Of a stretch of DNA of 64,000 nucleotides, positions 48,053 to 58,900 are shown piece by piece. The DNA comes from Myotis daubentonii (taxonomy: Eukaryota > Chordata > Mammalia > Chiroptera > Vespertilionidae): NCBI RefSeq assembly GCF_963259705.1, contig NC_081842.1:65236787-65300786 (forward strand). The letters run 5' to 3'. The position numbers and the translations under genes are program-made. Position 1 is the stretch's first letter, and each line of letters opens with the position of its first letter. Under the pieces are notes generated by a model. The model made no database searches. It saw only the letters and a list, made by a program, of their open reading frames with translations, and was not told the DNA's origin.

Positions 48053-48117
48053 TCTTCCTTTTTCTCTCTAAAAAAAATCATTTTTAAAAAGCATATCCAT
48101 GGTGAGAATTTTTTTAA
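47851..48117 (+). mobile_element. Ves SINE
   Basis: GCCCTAACTGGTGTAGCTCA head, GGTTCAATTCCTGGTCAGAG, GGAGGCAACTGATCAATG and (CT)n at 48013-48049. AAAAGATAA flanks it at 47842-47850 and about 48118-48126. It sits about 23 bp after the hAT element's duplication. Confidence 0.88.
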
Positions 48118-48364
48118 AAAAGATAAAACTCTTTTTAAAAATTTATACAAATTATCCTTATCATCATAAAAAAATTAAAAATTCATTTAGCAGCATATCT
48201 TCTGTTCATTATAAAAAGATAGCCATTAGTGTCCAGGAACTAATTCAAAGCCTGCCTACATCTGGCCTAGCGTACAAATGTAGGGCTCAGAAGACCTAAG
48301 AGCAGCCTCTCTATGTGGTTCCAGTTCTGAACTCATTCCCCAGACTAGCCAGGCAAAAAATGTG

Positions 48365-48895
48365 AAAATATTTTTTGTAAAGTTATATGCACCCATATGT
48401 TCATAGTAATATTATTTATGTTGTTCAAGACATAGAAATAACCAAAGTGTCCTTCAATAGACGACTAGATAAAGATGTGGTACATATATACAATGGAATA
48501 TTGTTCAGCCATAAGAAAGGATAAAATACTGCCCTTGTGACAACATGGATGGACCTTAAGAATATCATGCTAAGTGAAATAAATCAGTCAGAAAAAGTTA
48601 AGAACCATATGATTTAATTCTTTCATGGGATATAAAACTGAAAGCAACAAAAAAACAAACAAAACCAACCAAACAAAAACTCACAGACACAGACAACAGT
48701 ATGGCAGTTACCAGAGGGAAAGAGGATGAGGAGTAATAAAGAGTAAAGATGGTCAAATATATGGTGATGGAAGATGATTTTACTGTGGGTGGTAGGCACA
48801 CAATGCAATATACAGTTCATGTATCATAGAAATATACACTTGAAACCTATATAATCTTATTAACCAATGTCACCTTAATCAATTTAATAAAGATA
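48365..48895 (+). mobile_element. L1 3' end, sense, 5'-truncated
   Basis: CCTTCAATAGACGACTAGAT, ACAATGGAATATTGTTCAGC, CAACATGGATGGACCTTAAG, AAGTGAAATAAATCAGTCAG, then 3'UTR to ACTTGAAACCTATATAATC. Stops make it inactive. Confidence 0.88.
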
Positions 48896-48947
48896 CTTCA
48901 CCTATGAAGTAATAGATAGAAAATAAGCATGTTAAGAGATATTTATT

Positions 48948-49167
48948 GCCGAAACCGGTTTGGCTCAGTGGATAGAGCGTCGGCCTGAGGACTGAAAGGT
49001 CCCAGGTTCGATTCCGGTCAAGGGCATGTACCTGGGTTGCGGGCACATCCCCAGTAGGAGATGTGCAGGAGGCAGCTGATCGATGTTTCTCTCTCATCGA
49101 TGTTTCTAACTCTCTCTATCTCTCTCCCTTCCTCTCTGTAAAAAATCAATAAAATATATTAAAAAAG
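48948..49167 (+). mobile_element. Ves SINE, young-looking, full length
   Basis: GCCGAAACCGGTTTGGCTCA head, TAGAGCGTCGGCCTGAGGAC and GGTTCGATTCCGG boxes, ATCAATAAAATATATT tail. Perfect 13-bp target duplication AGAGATATTTATT at 48935-48947 and 49168-49180. It is the same subfamily as the copy at 36-251. Confidence 0.95.
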
Positions 49168-49180
49168 AGAGATATTTATT

Positions 49181-49779
49181 AAAAAATATTTGTGACTTTC
49201 CTATATCATAACACCTGACATTGGCATAACCTCTTACAAAATCCTTATATTTCATTTTTTCATTCCTGCAATGGCTCTGGAAGGATGTACTTTGCCAATT
49301 TTATAGATGATAAAACTAAAAAGCAGAGAGTTTGAGTGACATAAGTGGCAGAGGGCCTGGTACCAGACCTTTTAACTCCTATTCATTCTTAATTCATTGC
49401 ACAGTGCCTTCTTTTCACAAGATACAGATGAGATAGTACCCACGCATGGATTCTTCCCTTACTTCCTTCCAGTTCCTCCTGGAAGCACATCCTCACCTGC
49501 ACAGAAATCTTGCCCTAGGGTCAATTTCTGGAGAACCAGACCTGAAAAAGACTATATATAATTCCTATCTATCACAGTGCTTTTTCTCCGTGGCTCCAGC
49601 TCTCACTGATTCTTTCTCTTGCCCCTTCGTGCCTTAGATTGGTAACAATTCCCACTGTTGCTAGTCTTGAAGTGTTTTAACAGTCTTGGTGGTCCCCTTA
49701 ACCCTGTTCACATTCACTCTCTAGTTCTTTAACTGAAGTATCATGAGCTACTTCAGGTGGTTTCTGTTAAATGCAGATA
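49181..49779. other. unassigned; MIR/L2-like block at 49250-49390
   Basis: CCAATTTTATAGATGATAAA then ACTAAAAAGCAGAGAG resembles an old mammal-wide repeat. Nothing else recognised. Confidence 0.4.
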
Positions 49780-50290
49780 CCATACTGATAGGCCTTCCTA
49801 CTAATATTCCCAATTTCTCTTTTACCCTTCCATTCCTCATAGAATGGCTGGAGAGATAGTTTTAAAATATTAATTAGAGCACAACCCTCCTCACTTAAAA
49901 CCATCAGTGAACTCTCACTATGCACAGATAATGTCCAAGTTTTCTGCCATCATATAAGAAGTCTTTCATGCTTCAGCTGTCTCTTCAGCCTCAGTTCTGA
50001 CTACTTCCTTCCTAATATACTTATATCACAGCAATATCATCTACATGTAATTTACAACAAAGACCAGGCTGTACTTCACTCTGTGCTTTGGTTTAACTCA
50101 TGCTGCTCTCAAAGGGTGGCATGCTCTCTTCTCCAAATGACACTCAATGATTCCTCCAGTTCAAGCAAGTGTCATCTTTCCAGAAAGTCTGTGAGTTCCT
50201 AGAAGATAGGGATTATTCATTTAATTTTTATATCTTCAGTTTCAGCCTGACACAGGATAGAAAGCATGTTGAATGAACGGCCTTTCAAGG
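49780..50290 (+). mobile_element. L2 LINE 3' end
   Basis: CACAACCCTCCTCACTTAAA, CCATCAGTGAACTCTCACTA, GTGAGTTCCTAGAAGATAGG and AGCATGTTGAATGAACGG follow L2 3'-end order. Its last part was copied into the spacer of the inverted duplication at 51.3 kb. Confidence 0.72.
50179..50286 (+). repeat. source segment copied to 51314-51424
   Basis: 108 bp from TCCAGAAAGTCTGTGAGTTC to AATGAACGGCCTTTC recur 1.1 kb downstream in the same orientation, with one substitution and one 3-bp (ATT) difference. Confidence 0.95.
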
Positions 50291-50299
50291 AGTGAAAAT

Positions 50300-50580
50300 A
50301 GCTACCACTGTGCTAAAGCACCCTGACAACTACTCAATTATTATTGGAGATATCTTTGAAAAGTGAACCAATAATATTCATAATTGCTAGTTATTTGTGT
50401 CAACTCTGTATCACACACTTAATGCTTAATGAATGTTATTATTTAATCTTCCCAACAAACATAAAGTATTATTATCCTTTTTTAAAAAAAATGAGAAAAA
50501 CAAAGCTCAGAAAGATAAGAAATACCCCTGTGTCACACGGTTAATAATAGATTTGGAATCTTGAGTCCTTCCATGTCTGT
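50300..50580 (+). mobile_element. ancient mammal-wide repeat (MIR/L2 class)
   Basis: TTAATGCTTAATGAATGTTA, TTATTTAATCTTCCCAACAA, AAAACAAAGCTCAGAAAGAT and CTGTGTCACACGGTTAATAA follow a common old repeat; family not assigned. Confidence 0.5.
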
Positions 50581-51051
50581 CTTTATTTCAATGACTGTGC
50601 TCTCTCCTTTACAGAGAAGCACCTGTGCCAAAACGTAAAGTAGAACAGCACCTATGACACAGCCCTTAGTCTACTTCTATCCTAGCCTCCTGGTTAATGT
50701 GAAGAAGAGGAACATTCATTGGTTTCATATGCCTCTGTTTATATTACATTCATAAAATCCCGATAGCATCATCAATACTTTCTATGTGCATCTATCTCCA
50801 GCTATTTTAGAAGGCATTTTGTCTGGGTCATTTAATCTAAAAAGATGGTAGAAGTAGAGACAGTCAGATATTTACACAGGACAAATAAGTCCTTACTATA
50901 TACTACAAGCAATAAAATACTCATGGAACATTACTTCCCTGCAAGAGCTACCACTATAGCTTGCATCCTGTAAATGTGCTTCCCCAGTTCTCTTTAGGAC
51001 TCAGCAACACCCTGATCGCATGCCGATCACACACACAGAGCCTGATTCAGA

Positions 51052-51296
51052 CAATTAAAGTTGTGATGTGCTTTTGCTACCTCAAAACTTGATAACTAAA
51101 TGGTAGCAGTAGTTAATGTAGCATTTTATAAGCAACAGTGAATTACCCATGGTTAGTGACTAATAATAAATTAGTATGGTTATATTCAACAAAACACGCA
51201 CACAAAAATGTCTACCAATGAGAGATCATATGACAAGTATGAAAGAGAGAAAGTTTAAATCAGGTTACACAAATCACAGAATAGGAAACTCAGGAA
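51052..51296 (+). repeat. left arm of a 245-bp inverted duplication
   Basis: Base x pairs with base 102728-x on the right arm with no gaps. 244 of 245 positions match; the single difference is at 51132/51596. It begins CAATTAAAGTTGTGATGTGC. Confidence 0.97.
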
Positions 51297-51313
51297 CACT
51301 GATCTTCCTGCTC

Positions 51314-51424
51314 TCCAGAAAGTCTGTGAGTTCTTAGAAGATAGGGATTATTCATTTATTAATTTTTATATCTTCAGTTTCAGCCTGACACAGGATAGAA
51401 AGCATGTTGAATGAACGGCCTTTC
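51314..51424 (+). repeat. templated spacer copy of 50179-50286
   Basis: 111 bp of the 135-bp spacer (51297-51431) duplicate the upstream L2-end segment. Just after it TTTCCTGAGT occurs twice in tandem (51421-51430, 51431-51440), overlapping the junction with the right arm. Confidence 0.95.
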
Positions 51425-51431
51425 CTGAGTT

Positions 51432-51676
51432 TTCCTGAGTTTCCTATTCTGTGATTTGTGTAACCTGATTTAAACTTTCTCTCTTTCATACTTGTCATAT
51501 GATCTCTCATTGGTAGACATTTTTGTGTGCGTGTTTTGTTGAATATAACCATACTAATTTATTATTAGTCACTAACCATGGGTAATTCACTGTTCCTTAT
51601 AAAATGCTACATTAACTACTGCTACCATTTAGTTATCAAGTTTTGAGGTAGCAAAAGCACATCACAACTTTAATTG
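51432..51676 (-). repeat. right arm of the 245-bp inverted duplication
   Basis: Exact reverse complement of 51052-51296 except one base. The outer boundary is abrupt: ACAATTAAAG on the left against TAATTGCCTA on the right. The two arms could fold into a hairpin with a 135-nt loop. Confidence 0.97.
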
Positions 51677-51844
51677 CCTAGCTTCAGTGCATGAGCTCAC
51701 AGTCTCTCGCCAATTTATGATGTAGCCATCACCACAGCAATGGGGCCCTTCGTGTACTCCTTCACTCCAATTAAAGGACCAACTTGTCCTGGTTCTGCCG
51801 AGGACTTTCCAAATCCTAGGCTTTCCGTGATGGTAACTAGTAGG

Positions 51845-52292
51845 CAGAAAATGGCTCCCCAATGATATCTGCATCCTAATCCCTATAATTTATGAATATA
51901 TTACTTTACAAGGCAAAAAGGACTTTGCAAATGTGAGTAAATTAAGGATCTTGAAATGGAGTCTCTGAAATTATCCAGAAAGGCTCCCATATAATCGCTG
52001 GGTCATTAAAATCAAAACAACATTTCTTTCTGCCTGTGGTCAGAGGGAGGTGTGAATACAGAAGAATGGTTACAGAAATGCAACACTGCCGGCATTAATT
52101 ACAGAGGAAGAGGCCTCTAGAACCTGGAAAACGCAATGAAATAGATTCTCCCCACACCTCCCAAGAGAAACACAGCCCGGCTAACAATTGATTTTAGCCC
52201 TATAAGATCTATGTTGGAATTCTGATCTACAGAACTGTAAAGATAATAAATGTTTGGTTTAAACCTACACATGTGTGGCAATTTGTTATGGC
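51845..52292 (+). mobile_element. MLT1-type LTR (ERVL-MaLR)
   Basis: AAAATGGCTCCCCAATGATA, ACAAGGCAAAAAGGACTTTG, TGCCTGTGGTCAGAGGGAGG, GATTTTAGCCCTATAAGATC and GAACTGTAAAGATAATAAAT follow the MLT1 order closely. Confidence 0.85.
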
Positions 52293-52297
52293 ATCCA

Positions 52298-52403
52298 ACT
52301 CCTCTTGGTTTTCCCAGGACTATCCTGGTTTTAAAACTAAAAATCTCACATCCAGGGAGCCCTTCTAGATATAGGAAAACCAGGACAATTGGTCACTCCA
52401 CCC
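52298..52403. mobile_element. short palindrome-ended DNA-transposon-like element
   Basis: CCAACTCCTCTTGGTTTTCC at the start is roughly inverted in GGAAAACCAGGACAATTGGT near the end. A related end, CCAACTTGTCCTGGTTCTGC, lies at 51779. It resembles an old MER-type DNA element; family not assigned. Confidence 0.4.
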
Positions 52404-52539
52404 CATTTCTCATCCCCTAGTATTGGGCTCTAAAATTCTCCATTAATACATAGGTACCCTTCAGCTGAAATTACCTGGCTTCCGAAAAGATGCCCTAAAT
52501 CAGTAACTTCATATATATATATATATATATATATATACA

Positions 52540-52792
52540 CTAGAAGCCCAGTGCATGAAATTCATGCGTGGGTAGAGTCCCTAGGCCTGGCTGGCGATCA
52601 TGGCCAATTAGGTGCCCCGCCTCTATGCCTCCTCTTTCCCTTGCTTCCTCAGCGCCCTGCTGCTGCTTCTGCTGGTCGCCCGCCATGTTCCACTCCACCC
52701 CCTGGTGGTCAGCACACATCATAGCAAGCAATCAAACTCCTGGTCTCCCAGTCAAAATCCCGAGGGGACACTTTGCATACTTTGCATATTAG

Positions 52793-52800
<8 letters not shown>
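52540..52800 (-). mobile_element. HeliBat-type Helitron (copy G)
   Basis: It begins CTAGAAGCCCAGTGCATGAA and ends CTTTGCATATTAGTCTTTTA, then runs into a (TA)n tract. It contains a CTCF-like core, CCACCCCCTGGTGGTCAGCA, at 52695-52715. The (AT)n runs on both sides hide the exact 5' end. Confidence 0.88.

Positions 52801-52863
<63 letters not shown>
52797..52863. repeat. (TA)n microsatellite
   Basis: About 67 bp of pure TA between a Helitron 5' end and a Ves SINE tail; probably grown from the Helitron terminus TATATAA or the SINE tail. Confidence 0.95.
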
Positions 52864-52870
<7 letters not shown>

Positions 52871-53049
52871 GATTTCAGAGAGGAAGGGAGAGGGAGAGAT
52901 AGAAACATCAATGATGAGAGAGTATCATTGATAGGCTGCCTCCTGCACACTCTCTACAGAAGATCCAGCCCACAACCTGGCCCAGGAATTGAATCATGAC
53001 CTCCTGGTTCATAGGTCAATGCTCAACCACTGAGCCACTCTGGCCAGGC
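52864..53049 (-). mobile_element. Ves SINE
   Basis: Reverse-complement Ves: AAAATTGATTTCAGAGAGGA tail, GAAACATCAATGATGAGAGA body, AACCACTGAGCCACTCTGGC head. Confidence 0.92.
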
Positions 53050-53054
53050 TAAAG

Positions 53055-53250
53055 CAATAACTCTTAAAAATTAGTGTGAATCAGAATCATCTGGAGGGCT
53101 CCTTAAACAGATTTCTAGGTTTACTGTCAGAGTTTCTGATTCAGTAGGTCAAGAATGGAGACTGAGAATTTGCAGTTCTAGCATGTCCTCAGAACAGGCT
53201 GACTTGCTGCTCTGAGGACCAGACTTTTCAACCACTGTCCTGAGAGATAA
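53055..53250 (-). mobile_element. MER5A (hAT-Charlie), antisense
   Basis: GTGAATCAGAATCATCTGGA, GGGCTCCTTAAACAGATTTC, TTTCTGATTCAGTAGGTC and CTTTTCAACCACTG are the reverse complement of MER5A blocks. Confidence 0.8.
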
Positions 53251-53419
53251 AAACCTCTGGGACAACTGGGAACAGAATTTCATCAGTTCACCACATGCCA
53301 GGAATAGGTAAAAATGAAAAGGGTTTGTGGACTGATACCAATGATCAGATCACATCATGCACACAACTCTAACATCATCTCCTTGATACACTAGAGCAGG
53401 TTTTGAAAAAACAGTTCTA

Positions 53420-53585
53420 CTGTGATGTAGTGGAAAGATTGTAATCCCATTCCTGCCTTTCATAAACCACTGGACCCTGGGCAAGTTACCTACCACTTTG
53501 ACTCTCAGAATTGGAGGTAATCCGCTTAAGTACCTTGCATGGCATCTGGCATATGACATATGCTCAATAAATGATAGTCATGCAA
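53420..53585 (+). mobile_element. MIR SINE
   Basis: CACTGGACCCTGGGCAAGTT, TACCTTGCATGGCATCTGGC and ATATGCTCAATAAATGATAG follow the MIR order. Confidence 0.78.
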
Positions 53586-55084
53586 GAGGCTAGGCTTTTC
53601 CAAAATACCATTCACACAGATCATACAACCTCATGAGACTAAGGAAGGGGGAAAGTGGACATTTTCCTTTTGACCTTGGTGTAAGGATTTGAAGTTTTGG
53701 TTATACCATTCAAATTCAGCAATATTCCCAGCATATTCTAATAATGTAGGTTTCTGGGATTCTCCTGACTCTTTTCCATCCATTTGAAAACATGTCTGAA
53801 GTACCTCTTATGTAAAAACCTTCCATTTAAATACTTTAGTCCTTTCTATATCTGTGGTTCATTCATTCAAATATTCAAGTATGTGTTAAGGACCCACACA
53901 GTATGCAGATATTGTAGGTACTGGCATTACAATGGACAAGAAGACAGAAAATATCTCTACTCTCATAGAACTTGTTTTTTAGAGAAGGCAAACACAAAAT
54001 AAAAAAAGGAAAGGAAAGAAGAGGAAAAGAAAAGAAAGTAAAAAATAAAAAATAGAAAAGAAGAATAAGAATGTCAGTGGTGTCAAGTCCTTTGACAAGA
54101 TAAAACTGAAAAGGGATTACTTTACAATAATAAGGTAGTCAGGTCCTCTATATGGAGGTGGCACTTGATCTGAGATCTGAATAACTGGGTAAAAGTCACT
54201 GCAAATGGAGAAACAGATAGAAAAATTTAAGAAGAAATGAGCTACACTCAAGAATTAGCTAAAGGGAGAACATTGTGGATGAATATGGAGAGCAATGGGG
54301 AGAACTATGAGATGGAAGGAGTCTGTGATTTTATGATGCTGTTGATCTTGGGTTGGCATGGATTAGCTTCTGGCAGCAGGATGCTTTATCAGGCAGAAAA
54401 AAGTACCAATTTTAAGGTACATTTTCCATAGTTTCTTATATCCATTATTGTGATGACCAATCTGGTTTCTGCTTGTAGTACACACTTGCTGTTATTGTCA
54501 GTCCAACCTCTCTTTTTCTCCTTTTACTGGAAGAAGAAATAGGTATCCTCCTACTCCCACCATCTGGTTGGTTGTGGTGATATTTCAATCAGAATGTTAC
54601 CCTAGCCACAGAGAAGTAAATAATACAGGAAAAAAACAATCAGAAATTTTGCCGGGATTTCTCTAACTGAAATTGAAGGGGAACAGCTCTTTTTTCTCAT
54701 GAGTCATGAAATTTTACAGACAAAATTTTGAGGCACCTTATAGATATGGTTTCAGCCTCTTGGGGAGAGTGGGTGTTGAAGAATGAAAAGAAAAGAGAGA
54801 AGCTGGATTGAAATATGGGGAGACAAAGAGACTGGACCCACCCTTCCCCACTATTGCCTGAGTTTGGTTCCCTGGGACAAAAAGCTCCTTGTAGTTTAAG
54901 ATAGCTTGTGTTGGGCTTCTGTCATTTCAATTCAAGGGTTCTTACTGTTACACAATTCATGGACATACCATAAACCTGGATGTTTCCCAATTCCAGTCTT
55001 CCTGGTTATTACCCACAGCTTCCCTGAACATCCAGCCTCTATCTATACGAAGCTTTCCTTGATTCTTCCAATCTTGGAAAGGGA
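53586..55084. other. mostly unassigned; A-rich tract at 53998-54070
   Basis: 53860-54200 resembles the same unassigned old repeat as 34490-35200. The A-rich GAAAA-like tract is low complexity. Nothing coding recognised. Confidence 0.4.
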
Positions 55085-55350
55085 TGTGACATAGTTGTTA
55101 GCACCTGAACTTTAAAGGAATACATTTGTGGCTGAACTCCAGTTTATTTCAGACTAGCCCAAATTACTTAACCAATCTGAGTTCCAGTTCCTTCACCTGT
55201 AAGGAAGTGAAAATAATGAGAGTGTTTACCCAAAGATAAGTACAACCCTCTTAAAGTTAAGAAAGTGGAGGTTAAATGAAGTGATGAAAGTAAGGCACTC
55301 AGCACCATGTCTAGTACATAGTCAGTCTTCCATAAATGGTATCCTTCATT
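55085..55350 (+). mobile_element. MIR SINE
   Basis: GTTGTTAGCACCTGAACTTT, CAAATTACTTAACCAATCTG, AGTTCCTTCACCTGTAAGG, AGCACCATGTCTAGTACATA and CTTCCATAAATGGTATCC follow the MIR order over its full length. Confidence 0.8.
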
Positions 55351-55492
55351 ATAACTCAGCATTCAGATGCTATCAGTGCCCCTTAACTTCCCTTTGGGGT
55401 CTGACTTCTGCTGCTGGAAAAATTGAATAAAATTGCTTCATCCTTTTTACCCTTACCTTACTGAACCATTGACTAACTTATCCATCACAATC

Positions 55493-55534
<42 letters not shown>
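55493..55534. repeat. (ATT)n microsatellite
   Basis: About 14 trinucleotide units. The poly-Ile frames on both strands are artefacts of it. Confidence 0.95.
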
Positions 55535-56091
55535 GACTGTGTCCATGCAGATTTAAACAAAACTGGGTTATGTGATCCCCAGGCTGGTGCTGTGTGCTTG
55601 AGATCACTAATGCTAATTACAAGACATTGTGTCACTGTTCTGACATGAGAAACTGTGAGATTGGCCACACACAGATTTACAAGTCATAGATTTTTGGAAC
55701 TGAACTATGAAGCTATTCTACCTTTGGGAGTGCTGACAATATTGTATATGCAAAGCATTTGGTTTCCTTGAAAGACAGGTATGAGCAAATACATAGTAGA
55801 ATTAATTATTGATTATCTGTGGGAAGGAGAAATGAGAAGCAGAGACACATACTTCTCTCTTGGCATATTTTATACTCTGCCTTGTATTGCAATTATTTCC
55901 CCTATCGAACTGTAACCTTCTTGAGATGAAGGGCATTGCCTTATGAATTGTTGTAGCCCCTATAATTCCTAGCAAATAGGAAGTTTCCAGCAATATTGGT
56001 TAAATAAATGTCAAATGAATAATTAATCATTAAAAACAAAACAACATTTACTTTGTGTGGAATAAAGAATAAGCAAGTTATAAGACAAGAA
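55535..56091. other. no recognised feature
   Basis: Nothing recognised. Confidence 0.4.
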
Positions 56092-56280
56092 CAGACTTTG
56101 GGTTCAAATCTAAGCTCTTCCATTCATTGGTGTTATAAACTTGGATCAATACTTGATACATTTGATTTTTTTCATCTAAATAATAGGAACTTCAGTGCCC
56201 ACTTGGTACTACTGTGGTGAGAAATAGTATAACAATGCTTGGGGCTTCTCAATAAATAATAATGTAATTATTAATAGAAT
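56092..56280 (+). mobile_element. MIR SINE
   Basis: GACTTTGGGTTCAAATCTAA, GCTCTTCCATTCATTGGTG, CATCTAAATAATAGGAACTT and GCTTGGGGCTTCTCAATAAA fit the MIR order. Confidence 0.72.
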
Positions 56281-57254
56281 TCTAATGCTTCTAGTTATAT
56301 CTCAGATAGGTCTATTTGCTTCCTTCTCGTGGGCCACGTTACCTCTCTGAACTGTCTTGATCAGATCCTTCCTTAAAATGGTTTCTTTTCCTCAATTACA
56401 AGGAGAGAACCTTGCCTCTTAACCTAGTTTCCTTTCTCATATTTTAAATGCAATTAAATCAACATTCTAGGCCAAGTAAGGGGAAAAAAATTCACATTTA
56501 CTGAACTACAACTGGGCATATCTCCTGCTTTGGTCAGGCATTCCAGACACCTGCTACATCCCTTGGCTGTTCTTTTACTTGTGAGGTTTTTCTAGGATTG
56601 AGCTTGTTCTAAACAGACATCAAAAACCCTTGATGAAACTTGGCACGTGTACTTTAAAATGCTCTTTAAATTGATTACTGGGTTTAAAATGTGTAGAAAG
56701 CAATAAATCTGTTTGTGGATTCAACTCAAGGAGAAACTAGAATGATGACACAGATAATTCACCCATAATTGCTCACAAGGTCCAGAAAACTCTCAACCAT
56801 CTAGATATTTGTGCTTTGAATTAAGGAAAGGAATAAGGTATTTCTACCCCACCCTCCATAATGAATGTTTTATAAAACCATCAAATCATCTTTCTTTTTA
56901 TTCTAGGCCAATTTCAGATAATTTTTGGTGGGTTACTAATTGAAAAATTCAGCATTTAGATAGTGCATTAGTAAGGGATGGAGGGCTCCCAGCAGCTTGG
57001 ACTTAGAGTGTAGCTCATAAAAAGCAATTACATATCAATTGCAGTCCAGTTCTTTTTGTACCTTATTAGTATAAAATAAGTCATTTTCTTCAAAATTGAA
57101 GTACCACACAGAAAAACTTCCCTAGTGTCCCAGGGTAATAGACAATAGTGGAGAAGAGAATCTATGAAAACACTCCTGTGTTTCTCCTTCGCTCTAAGAC
57201 ATTTACCACACAATACTTGTGACACTGTCTGTGTAGATCTTCCACATATCAAAC
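56281..57254. other. no recognised feature
   Basis: Nothing recognised. The minus frame at 57028-57267 has several Cys residues but no recognisable zinc-binding spacing that I can defend. Confidence 0.4.
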
Positions 57255-57990
57255 AATGCTTTGACACCTGTTGGGTGTCCTATAATTCAATTTAATTATG
57301 ACACTATCTATCTGGATCCCACAGAATGAGGACTCAGACTCACAAAACTGCCCCCACTTAAGACATATATGCTCAATATAGGGTTTCCCATGACACCCTC
57401 TTAGGGTTTGATAATTTTCTAGAATGGTTCACAGAACTCAGGCAAACACTTGTCCACAATTACTGGTTTATTAAAAAAGGATATCAATGAATCACCAGAT
57501 GAAAAGGTACTTAGGGTGAGGTCTGGAAGGGTCTTGAGCATAGGAGCTTCTGTCCCCATGGAGTTGACATGTGCCACCCTCCTGACATGTACATGTGTGC
57601 ACCAGTATTTCTAGTACTTTGGGGATTTTTATGGAGGCTTCAACATGTAGGCATGATTGACCATTAACTCAATCTCCAGCCCCTCCACCCTTCCTAGAGG
57701 ATAGGGAGTAGAACTAAAGTCTCAACCTTCTAATCATGGTTTGATCATTCTGGAGACCAGCCTCCTCCCTGAAGCTATCCAGGAGGCCACCAAAAGTCAC
57801 CTCATTAGAGAAAAAGACATTCCTATCACATAGGAAATTTTAAGAGATTTAGGAGCGCTGCATAAGGAACTAGGATTAAAGACCAAGTATTAGAACAAAA
57901 GAATTACAATGTTTTTAGCAGCTTTGTGCCAGGAACTGGAGATCACCAATATATTTTCCATTATTTCACAGAATCTAACTATTCTACAAA
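57255..57990 (-). mobile_element. old LTR, antisense, family unassigned
   Basis: CAGGCAAACACTTGTCCACA, TTACTGGTTTATTAAAAAAG, GGGTCTTGAGCATAGGAGCT, TCTGTCCCCATGGAGTTGAC and CCAAAAGTCACCTCATTAGA are blocks of an old mammalian LTR in reverse. Its 5' part shows a worn internal repeat (GGAACTAGGATTAAAGACCA and GGAACTGGAGATCACCAATA). Confidence 0.55.
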
Positions 57991-58679
57991 TAAAACACAA
58001 AAATCAGTGTTTATGTGGATGAAATGGGAAAGGGGTTTATGGACTCTGCCTCTAGATCAATTCTCCAAAAGTCAGCCCCTTGTGAGTAAACGGCCAAATG
58101 ACAAGCTAAAAGAATACACATTCTGCTTGGTTTTCAGACTTTCCTATATATTGGAAAGCATGGTCTTCATACAATGCTTTAAGAAATGTCTAATTTATTT
58201 CTGACCAAGCTCCTTTCTGCTATAGCCGGAGACAGTAGAAAGTGGGGTTATTTGGAAGCTGCAGGAGTGCTGAAGAACTTTTCCCATAGTCAGGAGTTCT
58301 ATGACTTGATCTATTACAGTGCCTAGTACAATCATCATGGGTACAATTTGGTGATAGGTGTCTATTTCCAGTTTAACCTCTGGGCACCACCCCCTTTGAT
58401 CAACTACCCTTTTCAGGCTTCTAGGGCACTTCTGCTACCCACTGGATACACAGGAATCTCAACCTCAAGTGTCCATATGAATTCTAACCTCCTGCTATAT
58501 CTGCCTATTTCCCCTAGACCACTTCCTCTTCGAAACCCACCTCTCTTTGCCCCATGCCTTGACACCTATATGTTTTCCAAAGTGAAGCTAGTTAAACCAA
58601 TAAACCAAGAGTATTATTCCTCCCAGGAGGCATATTCATGAAATGGGAAATGGTTTAAGGAGGAACAACTTATAAATAC
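57991..58679. other. no recognised feature
   Basis: Nothing recognised; the frame at 58348-58641 (97 codons) has no motif. Confidence 0.4.
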
Positions 58680-58900
58680 TAAAATAATAAATGGCTCCCA
58701 TTTATTGTACATCTAATACATATCAAGCACTATGAGTCACTTTACAGCCATTATTTCTATTCTGTACTACATTCACACAGGGGATATATTTGCCATTTTA
58801 CGGAATGAAGAAATTAAAGCAATTTGTCTGAGGTCATAGATCCAGTAATGGATGAATCTAGACAATGATTCTGGGTCTATCTGGTTTGTTCTGATTCAAC
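58680..58900 (+). mobile_element. ancient mammal-wide repeat (MIR/L2 class)
   Basis: CTCCCATTTATTGTACATCT, ATATCAAGCACTATGAGTCA, TTACGGAATGAAGAAATTAA and TCTGAGGTCATAGATCCAGT follow a common old repeat. Confidence 0.55.

Noticed and set aside
48948..49020. tRNA-like sequence with A and B boxes
   Set aside because: It is the head of a Ves SINE, with a SINE body, tail and target duplication; not a tRNA gene. The same holds for the other Ves heads.
55433..55668. Poly-isoleucine open frames on both strands
   Set aside because: Translation of an (ATT)n microsatellite.
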